Source: an uncultured Sutterella sp.
GTDB taxonomy: Bacteria; Pseudomonadota; Gammaproteobacteria; Burkholderiales; Burkholderiaceae_F
Direction: 5' to 3'
Assembly: GCA_900542195.1 (NCBI GenBank)
Contig: UQNA01000045.1
Location: 1-23,511 of the forward strand
DNA: 23,511 bases
This document shows positions 1-7,435 of the stretch, piece by piece. Numbering within the stretch: position 1 is the stretch's first letter; each line of letters starts with the position of its first letter. The notes below the pieces were generated by a model. The model saw nothing but the letters and a program-made list of their open reading frames with translations. It had not been told where the DNA came from and made no database searches. A program made the translations under genes and the position numbers.

Positions 1-2
1 GT

Positions 3-149
3 GCCAAAGGATTGCAGTACATCGGCTGCCCAAAGCTTAAACCCTATAAAGGGGTCTACAACGAAACCTACTGGTACAACTTTCGAGACAAATACATCCC
101 GGAAGAAGCCTTCGATTTTGCTTACTTTCCTAAGCCGGAGATGAAATGA
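3..149 (+). CDS. C-terminal fragment of an unidentified protein, truncated by the window edge
   Basis: An open frame enters from the left edge and ends at TGA 147-149, giving 48 visible residues. The fragment is rich in Tyr, Phe and Lys (it includes YNETYWYNFRDKYIPEE and ends PKPEMK) and has no membrane segment or motif I recognise. Its stop overlaps the start of the traD-like gene in an ATGA arrangement, the same coupling seen through the rest of the operon, so it is probably a real upstream transfer gene. In SXT/R391-type elements the gene before traD is the relaxase traI, but nothing in these 48 residues confirms that. The function is unknown. Confidence 0.6.
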   Translation, partial: AKGLQYIGCPKLKPYKGVYNETYWYNFRDKYIPEEAFDFAYFPKPEMK

Positions 150-2134
150 GAGCCGATTCAACTTACTTCCGCCGCTTTAAACAGCCCTACCGCAACGCAT
201 GGGAATTATGCTCGGCCGTAGGCTGGCTGCTCTGTGCCATTTATTTCTTCGGTCTTTTTCAATTGGAAATTATTGACCGTAACTTAGCTGTGATTGTGTT
301 CGGCCTTTGCGGCGCCATGTTCTTTTGGCGCCTTTATGAAGGCTGGAGCATTTTGGTTGCCCGCAGTTATCTTCACGGTTATGGAACCGCTTTTATGAGT
401 ATTCAGAGCTTAATCAAGAAAACCAATCCAGACCATTTATGGCTCGGCCTTGGTTTTGAATGGACGCCTGACCATTCTCAGAAGCTTTATGACTTGTCTA
501 AGTACAGCGCCAAGCATTGGCGCCTCAATAAGCTCGCTTTGTGGCTTACAGGCAGAAGTAAAGCAGTCATGTCTGATGACGATCAAGGTTTGGCAGCGCT
601 TCATGGTCTGAATTGCGGAGAAACCGATATCTATCGTCCTCTTAAAAACTTTGAAGGCGGTCTATGTATCGTTGGTACCACCCAGGCCGGTAAAGGTGTG
701 TTCTTAGGAACGGCGATTGCACAAGCAATTATCCGAGGTGACGTGGTTATTACCATTGACCCGAAAGGCGGCGGCCGTATGGAAAACGTTATCCGTAAAA
801 CTTGCGCTATCGTCGGCCGTGATGAACCTTTGATTTTTACCACTGACAATGATCCCGGTTCCGTCCGTTTAGATCCGCTTTATACCTACGGTTCATCCGG
901 AGAAATTGCTACCCGTATTATTTCGGTTATGCCGCCGAGTTCCGATGGTACTTTCCGCGCCTTTGCCTGGTCTGCCGTCGATACCGTCGCACAAGCTTTG
1001 ATAGAGCTCAATATCAGCCCTTCCGTCCGTATCATTGAAACGCATATCAACAACGGCATCAATGAATTATTAGGTTTAATGCTGGATAAACTCATTGAAA
1101 CCAAAGCTTGTCCGGAATGGAGACAAAAGGCTTTAGCCTTCATCAAAGGCAGCAAAAAGGAATTAGAAAACGTTGATCCTTTAAAGCTCAAAATCTCTTG
1201 GTACGAAAACGTTCTCGATAAAATTCATCACACTCGTCCGATTGAGAGTGCTTTAAAGGTCTATCACCATAGTGCAGAGCACTATGCCAAGATTACGGCT
1301 TCTCTGATTCCGGTCTTCGCATTGCTTAATAACGGCGATATGCAGAAGATCATCTCTCCGGACAGAAATGACCCTAAAGATCTTCGTCCCATCATTTCTT
1401 TGCCGGAAGTAATTGAACAAAAGCAAGTTCTTTACATTGCTTTAGGCTCCATGCAAAACGCTGACGTAGCAACCGCAGCCGCTTCCATGATGCTTGCCGA
1501 CTTAGCCTCCGTTGCCGGTCATCGCTATAAGCTCAAGAAAGGCGGCGTCAGAATCTGCTTGTTTGTTGATGAAGTCAGTAATGTGGTCAATGCCCCTCTT
1601 ATCGAAATCCTAAACAAAGGTGCTGAAGGCGGCATTTATACAACCGTTGCCATGCAGACGATGGCTGACTTAGAAGAACGTCTCGGCAGTGTTGCTGCGG
1701 CCCGTAAGGTTATCGGCAACTTGAACAACATGGTTGCTCTGCGTACTAAAGACGGACTAACCAGAGACGTCTTTACAGAAACCATGGGCAAAACTTACAT
1801 CAAACATGTCGACACTTCCTTGTCTACTCATGCGGATAATTATAGCGGCATCCCGTCTTATAACGCCGGAGCCTCTCACAAGAGTTCTTCTAAGCGTGAA
1901 GATGTCATTCCCGGAGAGTATTACAGCATGCTTCCGAACTGTCAGTTCTTTGCGAACGTCAGCGGCGGCAAGCTCTATAAGCTGCGTTCTCCGATACTGA
2001 TCGATGAAAACGACTACATGGAAATTGCCGCTGAGAAGAATTCGCCTAAACCGGTTAAAACTGCGGATGAAGAAATCCGCGAAGCACTCGAACTGCTCGA
2101 GCAGGATGCAGAAGAAAAGAAGGAGCAAGCATGA
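146..2134 (+). CDS. traD: TraD-like type IV coupling protein (SXT/TOL-like subfamily)
   Basis: This inner-membrane ATPase should link the relaxase-DNA complex to the secretion channel. The 662-residue protein has two N-terminal membrane segments (about residues 22-40 and 47-62). It has a Walker A motif GTTQAGKG at about 177-184, a VITIDPKGGG stretch at about 201-210, and a Walker B-like CLFVDEVSNV at about 471-480. The segment LWLGLGFEWTPDHSQKLYDL (about 98-117) resembles the pre-ATPase region of the SXT/TOL-type TraD family, and the length suits that family. The C-terminus is short, charged and Glu-rich, where relaxosome contacts are expected in this family. The start overlaps the preceding stop and the end overlaps the next start (ATGA at 2131-2134). 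The subfamily is inferred from recall of family features and from the DUF4400-like neighbour. Confidence 0.9.
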   Translation: MRADSTYFRRFKQPYRNAWELCSAVGWLLCAIYFFGLFQLEIIDRNLAVIVFGLCGAMFFWRLYEGWSILVARSYLHGYGTAFMSIQSLIKKTNPDHLWLGLGFEWTPDHSQKLYDLSKYSAKHWRLNKLALWLTGRSKAVMSDDDQGLAALHGLNCGETDIYRPLKNFEGGLCIVGTTQAGKGVFLGTAIAQAIIRGDVVITIDPKGGGRMENVIRKTCAIVGRDEPLIFTTDNDPGSVRLDPLYTYGSSGEIATRIISVMPPSSDGTFRAFAWSAVDTVAQALIELNISPSVRIIETHINNGINELLGLMLDKLIETKACPEWRQKALAFIKGSKKELENVDPLKLKISWYENVLDKIHHTRPIESALKVYHHSAEHYAKITASLIPVFALLNNGDMQKIISPDRNDPKDLRPIISLPEVIEQKQVLYIALGSMQNADVATAAASMMLADLASVAGHRYKLKKGGVRICLFVDEVSNVVNAPLIEILNKGAEGGIYTTVAMQTMADLEERLGSVAAARKVIGNLNNMVALRTKDGLTRDVFTETMGKTYIKHVDTSLSTHADNYSGIPSYNAGASHKSSSKREDVIPGEYYSMLPNCQFFANVSGGKLYKLRSPILIDENDYMEIAAEKNSPKPVKTADEEIREALELLEQDAEEKKEQA

Positions 2135-2730
2135 ACTCCAAAGCCACTCTTCTTTTTATCCTGAGCTTCATCTTTGTCTACATGTGGATGCCGCTTCATT
2201 TTGAGTCAGACCATTTCGAATTCAGGCTTTCTGCGGAAGTCCGTCAAGTCGGCTCTGTTCTTCACAAAGATTTGGGAGATTGGGTAACGCGCAATGCTTT
2301 AAAACTCACGTCACTTAAAGAGACAACGGTTTTTCCGGAAAGCAAAGTCAGAGATGAAAGCGAAGCGTTATTCGAAGAAAAGCGAGACAACATTTGGAAT
2401 ATTCCTTATTTCCAAAGCCTGAGAGCTTTGACTCAATTAGCGGTTTTCCGTTTATTCATTGCCTTGGTTTGGGTTCTGGTTTTGTTGCCGGCACCGTTAG
2501 CAGTCCTCGTTGACGGCTTCTTTGAAAGAAAACTTAAATTCGAAGCCGCAGCAGCCCCGCATCCGGTTCTCTACAAAGTGGCGCTTTCGGCTCCGATTTA
2601 TTTAGGCGGTTTCTTTGCCTTATCGCTGATTTGGCCTTACCCGGCTTATATCTGGCTGATTCAAGGCGCCTTTGTCGTGTTTCTAATTGCCTTGCATACG
2701 GTCACAGCCAACTTCCATAAATTTAATTAA
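2131..2730 (+). CDS. DUF4400 / TIGR03747-like conjugation membrane protein
   Basis: This 199-residue protein has one hydrophobic segment at the N-terminus (about residues 4-19), a soluble stretch of about 75 residues, and three hydrophobic segments near the C-terminus (about 99-121, 147-166 and 169-191). The motif APLAVLVDGFFERKLKF, just after the second membrane segment, fits the DUF4400 (TIGR03747) family. That family sits directly after traD in many ICEs and is often labelled orfJ there. The molecular function is not known to me; a role near the coupling protein is inferred from position. It is coupled to traD by an ATGA overlap. Confidence 0.75.
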   Translation: MNSKATLLFILSFIFVYMWMPLHFESDHFEFRLSAEVRQVGSVLHKDLGDWVTRNALKLTSLKETTVFPESKVRDESEALFEEKRDNIWNIPYFQSLRALTQLAVFRLFIALVWVLVLLPAPLAVLVDGFFERKLKFEAAAAPHPVLYKVALSAPIYLGGFFALSLIWPYPAYIWLIQGAFVVFLIALHTVTANFHKFN

Positions 2731-2753
2731 CTAACCGAATTCTGTTTGATTTG

Positions 2754-3239
2754 ATGATTTCTTTGATCCACAAAATTGCCGCCGGCCTAATCGGCTTTTT
2801 AATCTGCGCCCTCCAGCCGGTCTTTGCCGATTGTTTCGACATACATGGCAAAAACTTCGGCGTAGCACCCGACCTTCTTCGTGCGATTGCTATCACGGAG
2901 TCCTCCGGCAATCCGTCTGCAGTCGCGGGTCCGAAATGTTCTCAGGATATAGGCTTGATGCAAATCAATTCCCAATGGCTTTCTAAATGGAATCTATCGA
3001 AGTCGGAGCTACTCAATAACGCTTGTTTAAACATTGAAATCGGCGCGCGGATTCTGAAAGACAACTTGATGCGTTTTGATAATCCGTGGGAAGCGGTCGG
3101 AGCTTATAACGCCGGCTGTTCCAGACTCAAAGGCCAAGACTGTACGAATGCCAGACAAAAGTATGCCTGGAAAGTTTTTAAAAACCTTCAGTCTTTAGAC
3201 GATAAGAAACGGGAGAAGCTTAAAGCCGTCGCTTCTTAG
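2754..3239 (+). CDS. Conjugation-associated lytic transglycosylase (SLT/VirB1-like)
   Basis: A secreted peptidoglycan-cleaving enzyme that should open the cell wall locally for assembly of the channel. The ATG at 2754 gives 161 residues; a TTG one codon upstream (2751) is a less likely start, and neither has a clear ribosome binding site. The N-terminus is a signal peptide ending near QPVFA. The lysozyme-like SLT domain shows the catalytic Glu in AITESSGNPSA (Glu about residue 49), the substrate-site DIGLMQINSQW (about 65-75) and the conserved GAYNAGC. Cysteines at about 27, 62, 91, 119 and 126 could form disulfides. Proteins of this type occur as Orf169 in F, VirB1 in Agrobacterium and TrbN in RP4. 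Here it lies just before the pilin gene. Confidence 0.9.
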   Translation: MISLIHKIAAGLIGFLICALQPVFADCFDIHGKNFGVAPDLLRAIAITESSGNPSAVAGPKCSQDIGLMQINSQWLSKWNLSKSELLNNACLNIEIGARILKDNLMRFDNPWEAVGAYNAGCSRLKGQDCTNARQKYAWKVFKNLQSLDDKKREKLKAVAS

Positions 3240-3275
3240 AACCTTATTTACCAGTTTTTCTCTTCTCAGGACGCT

Positions 3276-3321
3276 TTAACAGGGGCGCCCTTAGGGAAGG
3301 TTTTTCTAAAAATCCTGTTAA
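3276..3321 (+). promoter_or_regulatory. Inverted-repeat leader upstream of the pilin gene
   Basis: The 107-base gap 3240-3346 is the widest gap within the gene block. It contains an 8-bp perfect inverted repeat, TTAACAGG at 3276-3283 and CCTGTTAA at 3314-3321. Inside it are the palindrome GGGCGCCC and a smaller stem (AGG-TTTT at about 3298-3305 against AAAA-CCT). The arms can form alternative structures. There is no T-run typical of a factor-independent terminator, and I find no convincing -35/-10 pair. A role as operator, attenuator or mRNA-stabilising leader for traA is inferred only. Confidence 0.4.
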
Positions 3322-3331
3322 TTCACTATTT

Positions 3332-3337
3332 AAGGAG
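3332..3337 (+). promoter_or_regulatory. Strong ribosome binding site of traA
   Basis: AAGGAG lies 9 bases before the ATG at 3347. It is one of the clearest Shine-Dalgarno sites in the window and fits the need for abundant pilin. Confidence 0.75.
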
Positions 3338-3346
3338 TTTTCTTTC

Positions 3347-3643
3347 ATGAAAAAACTTAACACTGCAACATTGAAATCCGTCGGCGCCTGCGCCCTCTTC
3401 TTTGCCGCTTCCGCTGCTTTTGCTGCTAACGGCGACACTGACTTCCAAGACCTTTACACCAAGCTTCAAGGCTGGTCCCAAGGTACTTTGGGCCGTTCCA
3501 TCTCTTTGATGTTCTTATTGGTTGGCCTTGGCGTCGGTGTTATCCGCGGTTCCATCATGGGCGCTGTTGTCTGTGTTGCCGCAGCCATGGCTTTGTTCAT
3601 TGGTCCTGACATCATCGACAACATCTTCACCGGATTGATCTAA
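3347..3643 (+). CDS. traA: TraA-family conjugative pilin precursor
   Basis: Major subunit of the F-like pilus. The 98-residue precursor starts with a basic MKKLNTATLK stretch, a hydrophobic core and a signal-peptidase site after ASAAFA (residue 26). This leaves a mature protein of about 72 residues, close to the mature F pilin. The mature part has a hydrophilic head, then hydrophobic helix SISLMFLLVGLGVGVI (about 51-66), a short basic turn RGS, and helix AVVCVAAAMALFIG (about 73-86). Two helices with a basic loop between them is the F-pilin plan. It is placed before traL, as in F. It has its own strong ribosome binding site, a structured leader before it and a hairpin directly after its stop, all consistent with expression above its neighbours. 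The assignment rests on size, topology and position. Confidence 0.85.
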   Translation: MKKLNTATLKSVGACALFFAASAAFAANGDTDFQDLYTKLQGWSQGTLGRSISLMFLLVGLGVGVIRGSIMGAVVCVAAAMALFIGPDIIDNIFTGLI

Positions 3644-3645
3644 TA

Positions 3646-3676
3646 GACCCGGGAGGCGCCTACGCCTCCTTGGGTC
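3646..3676 (+). terminator. Strong stem-loop directly after the traA stop codon (RNA stabiliser or partial terminator)
   Basis: GACCC (3646-3650) and GGAGGCG (3652-3658) pair with CGCCTCC (3663-3669) and GGGTC (3672-3676). The loop is CCTA and there is a small G/TT internal bulge, giving 12 base pairs, mostly G-C. No U-run follows and traL starts only 13 bases later, so a complete terminator is unlikely. A 3'-end-protecting or attenuating hairpin that raises pilin mRNA relative to downstream genes fits better. This is inferred from structure and position. Confidence 0.65.
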
Positions 3677-3688
3677 AACCCAACTCAT

Positions 3689-3982
3689 ATGCATTACTCA
3701 GAAGACAAATCTCACTTGATTCCTAAAAGGCTTGATGCTCCGCCTCGATTTCTCTTATGGGATTTCGACACGGTCGCTGCCGGCTTTGCCGGCATAGGCA
3801 TCGGCATTATTGCCAACAATATGCCCTTAGGACTTCTCTTTTCCATTGCTTTTGTTTGGGCATGGGTAAGAACAAAAGCAGGAAGACATCCGGCTTACGG
3901 ATTTCACTTCCTTTATTGGCATCTGCCCATGAATCCGTTTAAACGTATGCCGGCTTCTGCCCGCAGAACATTTATTGGTTAA
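3689..3982 (+). CDS. traL: TraL-family pilus assembly protein
   Basis: A small inner-membrane protein of the F-type assembly complex. It has 97 residues, close to the usual TraL length of about 90-100. The N-terminal IPKRLDAPPRFLLWDFDT resembles the short conserved head of TraL. Two closely spaced hydrophobic stretches follow (about residues 28-44 and 47-61). The C-terminal half is basic and aromatic (GFHFLYWHLPMNPFKRMP). It lies between traA and traE, as in F. The ATG at 3689 has no clear Shine-Dalgarno site, since the space before it is taken by the hairpin, so translation may be weak. Confidence 0.85.
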   Translation: MHYSEDKSHLIPKRLDAPPRFLLWDFDTVAAGFAGIGIGIIANNMPLGLLFSIAFVWAWVRTKAGRHPAYGFHFLYWHLPMNPFKRMPASARRTFIG

Positions 3983-3988
3983 TTTGTT

Positions 3989-4582
3989 ATGAACATCCAT
4001 GAATACACATCCGAGCTTGCGAGCCGTTTGGCCGTCAGAAAGTTCTTTATCTACGCCTTTGCCGCAAGCCTCGGAGTCAACCTCATCTTGGCCGGAGGCA
4101 TCGTTGCAATGGAAGATAAAAGCCGGGTTGTCGTGCTTCCGGCCGAACCTTCTAAATCCTTTTGGATGGACGATAAAACCGTCTCTCCCGAATACCTCGA
4201 ACAAATGAGCTCTTACTTAGTCCAGTTGGCGCTTAACAATTCTCCGGAAACTTTTGAGCACAACATGACTCAGCTCCTTAAGTACGCGGACCCCGAAAAA
4301 CGCGGTGACATTGAACTCATGCTGTTAAAGCAGGGACGCCAAATGAAGAGTTCCAACTCCTCGACTTCTTTTATTCCGCAGTCGGTCGAGGTTCTTCCCC
4401 GCTCCATGAAAGTTGCCGTCTCCGGTAATGTCCGTCAGTTCATCGGCAATGTACTGACGTCCACTACGCAGAAATGCTGGACGCTTCAGTTCCGTTATGC
4501 AGGAACTCGTCTTTGGGTTCAGAGCATGCAAGAAACCAACTGCAAAAAGCCTTTTGAAAATTCTTCTAAGAAGGAGGCTTAA
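3989..4582 (+). CDS. traE: TraE-family pilus assembly protein
   Basis: An inner-membrane-anchored periplasmic protein of the F-type channel, comparable to VirB8 in role. The 197-residue length is close to F TraE (about 188). A short cytoplasmic head (MNIHEYTSELASRLAVRKFF) is followed by one membrane segment at about residues 20-41, then a periplasmic domain. The phrase SRVVVLPAEPSKSFWMDDKTVSPEYLEQMSSYL has the pattern expected after the membrane anchor in this family. It begins 6 bases after traL and ends 2 bases before traK. Confidence 0.88.
   Translation: MNIHEYTSELASRLAVRKFFIYAFAASLGVNLILAGGIVAMEDKSRVVVLPAEPSKSFWMDDKTVSPEYLEQMSSYLVQLALNNSPETFEHNMTQLLKYADPEKRGDIELMLLKQGRQMKSSNSSTSFIPQSVEVLPRSMKVAVSGNVRQFIGNVLTSTTQKCWTLQFRYAGTRLWVQSMQETNCKKPFENSSKKEA
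4571..4577 (+). promoter_or_regulatory. Strong ribosome binding site of traK
   Basis: AAGGAGG lies 7 bases before the ATG at 4585. It is inside the last codons of traE, so traK can be loaded efficiently and independently of simple coupling. Confidence 0.7.
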
Positions 4583-4584
4583 AC

Positions 4585-5340
4585 ATGACTAAATCTTCCT
4601 TAACACTTGCCCTAGCCTTTGCCTCCGTATTGTCATTGCAGACGGCTGCCGCTAAAGAAATTCCCCCGGGTTTTGACTTCGATGAAACCGTCCCCAACAC
4701 GGCACAAGCATCTTCTAAGCTCAAGAATCTTGGAGATGCCCGCTATGCTCCGATTTCTATGCGTCAGGCAAACAGAATCTCCGTTAAGAACGGCAGAATC
4801 CTCCGCTATGTCTCTGACCCTCAGGCCATTGACATTAAACATGACGAACCGACCGGGTCTTTATTTGCTGTTCCTTTGACAAGAGAAAGCACAAACTTGT
4901 TTGTAATGACTGAATCCGGTCAAACCCATTCTTTAGTGCTAACACCCACAGAAAAGCTTTCCGGGCAAAACTTAGAAATCGAAGAAGCCCGCAGTTTGAC
5001 CTCTTCTGCCAATGCTGCTGCCGGAACTTCTCATCCGACAGAAGAAAGAATCCAAAAGCTTTTTAGAGGACTTACAACTATCGTCAACGAGCCTTCTAAA
5101 AAACTCTCTGCCTCCAAAATGATTCGTGATTCTTTAACAGCTGTCCCGGTTCGTTATTGGGATACAGCCGGACTGAGACTAGAACTCTGGACTCTGCAGA
5201 ATACCGGTTCTGCTCCGGCACCGATAGAAGAGTCCCGTTTCTGGCAAAAGAATGTAGCCGCTATCGGCGTAGATAAAGCCTCTCTTTCTTCCAAAGAAAA
5301 AACTGATCTTTGGATTGTCCGTATGGGAGATTTCCAATGA
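4585..5340 (+). CDS. traK: TraK-family secretin-like core protein
   Basis: A periplasmic, outer-membrane-associated protein that forms the outer core ring with TraV and TraB (the VirB9 counterpart). It has 251 residues, similar to F TraK at about 242. The N-terminus is a signal peptide ending near QTAAA (about residue 23). The rest is mostly polar and beta-rich in character. The C-terminal ESRFWQKNVAAIGVDKASLS followed by LWIVR fits the conserved end of TraK proteins. It is preceded by a strong AAGGAGG site, and its stop overlaps the traB start (ATGA at 5337-5340). Confidence 0.85.
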   Translation: MTKSSLTLALAFASVLSLQTAAAKEIPPGFDFDETVPNTAQASSKLKNLGDARYAPISMRQANRISVKNGRILRYVSDPQAIDIKHDEPTGSLFAVPLTRESTNLFVMTESGQTHSLVLTPTEKLSGQNLEIEEARSLTSSANAAAGTSHPTEERIQKLFRGLTTIVNEPSKKLSASKMIRDSLTAVPVRYWDTAGLRLELWTLQNTGSAPAPIEESRFWQKNVAAIGVDKASLSSKEKTDLWIVRMGDFQ

Positions 5341-6569
5341 TTGGATATACACCTCAAAGCGCGGCAACTCGCAAAACACTTTTGAAGCAGTGGAAAGTGC
5401 TTGCTCTTGCATTGATCGGCTGCGGGCTCGTCGTCTTTCTCTTTATGCATTTCACCGGTAAAGATAACGTACCTAAAGAGCGCAAAGAAACACCAACCAA
5501 ATTCGACATTACGCCGAATGAAACGGACGTTGAACGCTACAAGGCACTTTACGATGAAAGACTTCAGAACCTCGAGGGTTCTTTAAAAGAAGCCGCTACT
5601 CGAGAAAAGCACTTTACTAAAGAATTAGAGCGCTTAAAGGAAGAACTCCATAAAAGACAAGCAGAAGAAATCCGCACGCCAAAAGCCGTTTCTTCCTACT
5701 CTCAGGACGGATGGCCTCCGGCTGAAGCGATTACCGGAGGACAAACCGGCCAAATCATCGGCAAGAATGCCCCGCACTCTAACAGACAAGGATTTTCTTC
5801 CGGCCAAACCACCCGCCAAAGACAGGCTGCCGAACAGCAGGCATCCCAGCGTTTGCCTCGCTTAGTAATTACCGATCTTTCGCAAAAGAAAGAACCTTCT
5901 TCCGTGCTTGGTAAACTGCCGCAGCAACAAAGCAAACCTTCTGCCTTAACTTACCTTCCGAGCGGAACCTTTGCTAAAGCAAGGCTGCTTAACGGCGCGA
6001 TTGCCCCGACCCGCGGTCAGGGAAGCGGCAACCCTGTTCCAATCTTAATGGAACTGACTGATGCTGCCGTCATGCCTAACCTTTATCGCTCCGGCATTAA
6101 AAGATGTTTTGTGACCGCTAACGCCACCGGTGAACTGGCCAGCGAACGTGTGCTCGTCCGCTTAGACCGTCTTTCTTGTATTGACGAAAACGGAGGAGCC
6201 GTTGACACCAAACTTCAAGGATACGTTTCCGGTGAAGACGGTAAAACCGGTCTTCGAGCTCGATTGGTAACTAAATCCGGGCAGGCAATTGCCAATGCAC
6301 TCTTTACCGGAACATTATCAGGCCTTGGCAAAGCCGTCTCTTTAGCGGCCGAAGACTCCACTACCTCCATTACCGGAACGGTTTCAAAAAGCGTTAAAAA
6401 TCCGTGGAGGGCCGGTCTCGGCGAAGGAACGTCCCATGCCATGGACCGCATTACCGATTACTACTTAAAACTTGCCAGCGATATGTTCCCGGTCCTTGAA
6501 GTCGATTCCGGCCGTGACGTAGAAATCGTGATTTCTCAAGGCTTGTCTATTGAACGTTTAAACAAATAA
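5337..6569 (+). CDS. traB: TraB-family core-complex scaffold (VirB10-like)
   Basis: A cell-envelope-spanning scaffold that connects the inner-membrane complex to the TraK/TraV ring. The ATG at 5337 overlaps the traK stop and gives 410 residues; an in-frame TTG at 5310 is less likely. Features in order: a short cytoplasmic N-terminus; a membrane segment at about 20-38; a Glu/Lys/Arg-rich predicted coiled coil at about 62-112; a Gln/Ser/Pro-rich linker at about 113-205; and a C-terminal beta-barrel-type domain from about 208. That domain contains GTFAKARLLNGAIAPT, Cys257, Cys281 and the Gly-rich GTLSGLGKAVSLA that marks TraB/VirB10 C-termini. F TraB is about 475 residues, so this one is somewhat short, mainly in the linker. 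Confidence 0.9.
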   Translation: MIGYTPQSAATRKTLLKQWKVLALALIGCGLVVFLFMHFTGKDNVPKERKETPTKFDITPNETDVERYKALYDERLQNLEGSLKEAATREKHFTKELERLKEELHKRQAEEIRTPKAVSSYSQDGWPPAEAITGGQTGQIIGKNAPHSNRQGFSSGQTTRQRQAAEQQASQRLPRLVITDLSQKKEPSSVLGKLPQQQSKPSALTYLPSGTFAKARLLNGAIAPTRGQGSGNPVPILMELTDAAVMPNLYRSGIKRCFVTANATGELASERVLVRLDRLSCIDENGGAVDTKLQGYVSGEDGKTGLRARLVTKSGQAIANALFTGTLSGLGKAVSLAAEDSTTSITGTVSKSVKNPWRAGLGEGTSHAMDRITDYYLKLASDMFPVLEVDSGRDVEIVISQGLSIERLNK

Positions 6570-6580
6570 GAAATACTCCC

Positions 6581-7435
6581 ATGCAAAAATCTCTTCTCTT
6601 TTTATTGATTGCCGCGGCTGTCGCTGCATCTTTAGCTCATGCTTCCGGCGCTTGCACTAATCCTTCTCCGTCCCCCGTTAAGACCGCAGCCGCTGTCAAA
6701 GCCGCTTCTGTTAAATCTGCAAATACTTCAACTGAAACAGCTCCGGTCATTGTTGATCCGTCCGCGGACTTAAAAGAAGCTTCTGAAAGATTTACCGAGC
6801 GTTACCCAAAAACTAAAGTAAATGAGTTTTCTTTAACGCCGGTTCCCGGAATCTTTGAAGCCGCCGTCGGTAAAGAAGTCATTTACTTTGATAAGACAGC
6901 AAGATTCCTGTTTTCCGGCCGTCTCTTGGATATGGAAAAAGGTCAGGACTTAACCGACCAAAGACTTAAAGATATCCGCCGCATTGATATTAAAAAGCTT
7001 CCTTTAGATAAAGCCGTTAAAGAAGTCAAAGGAAACGGCTCCAGAACCTTGATTGTCTTTACCGATGTGGATTGTCCTTATTCCAGAAAGCTCGCTAAAA
7101 CTTTAGAGCAAGTTACCGATGTGACCGTCTATACGTTTCTTTTTCCTTTAGTTTCTATTCATCCGGAAGCTAAAGCTAAAAGCGATGCCGTCTGGTGTGC
7201 TGCCGACAGTGTTAAAGAGCTGGCAAAAGCTTTAAACGGAGAGCCGATTAAGTCGGTAGCTAACAATCCGATTTGCTCTTCTCCTGTCGAATCTACGCTA
7301 AAACTTGCCGCAGAACTTGGTATCGGAGGCACTCCGACTCTGATCAACGCTGCCGGCGACAGAACGGCCGGAGCCCTTCCCCTTGAGAAGCTCGAAGAAT
7401 TCATCAACCAAGGCAATAAAAAGACAAAATCATGA
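6581..7435 (+). CDS. dsbC: DsbC-like periplasmic thioredoxin-fold protein with a CXXS active site
   Basis: A probable thiol-disulfide isomerase or chaperone for the cysteine-rich transfer proteins. The 284-residue protein has a signal peptide (cleavage near LAHA, residue 20), an Ala/Ser/Thr-rich linker, a small dimerisation-like N-domain (about 65-140) and a thioredoxin domain (about 153-280). The expected active site reads TDVDCPYSRK (Cys165, Ser168). The codons tgt cct tat tcc confirm Ser where DsbC proteins normally have the second Cys. The cis-Pro loop GGTPTL (about 249-254) is intact and two further cysteines (206, 232) are present. DsbC-type genes are common in SXT/R391 and related transfer regions. 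A monothiol form could still shuffle disulfides but not oxidise in the usual way. It overlaps traV by ATGA. Confidence 0.85.
   Translation: MQKSLLFLLIAAAVAASLAHASGACTNPSPSPVKTAAAVKAASVKSANTSTETAPVIVDPSADLKEASERFTERYPKTKVNEFSLTPVPGIFEAAVGKEVIYFDKTARFLFSGRLLDMEKGQDLTDQRLKDIRRIDIKKLPLDKAVKEVKGNGSRTLIVFTDVDCPYSRKLAKTLEQVTDVTVYTFLFPLVSIHPEAKAKSDAVWCAADSVKELAKALNGEPIKSVANNPICSSPVESTLKLAAELGIGGTPTLINAAGDRTAGALPLEKLEEFINQGNKKTKS

Noticed and set aside
1757..2128. Long minus-strand open frame inside the traD gene
   Set aside because: It is a shadow of a well-supported plus-strand gene with Walker motifs. It has no start signals or domain text of its own. The same applies to other antisense frames in traB, traV, traN and traG.
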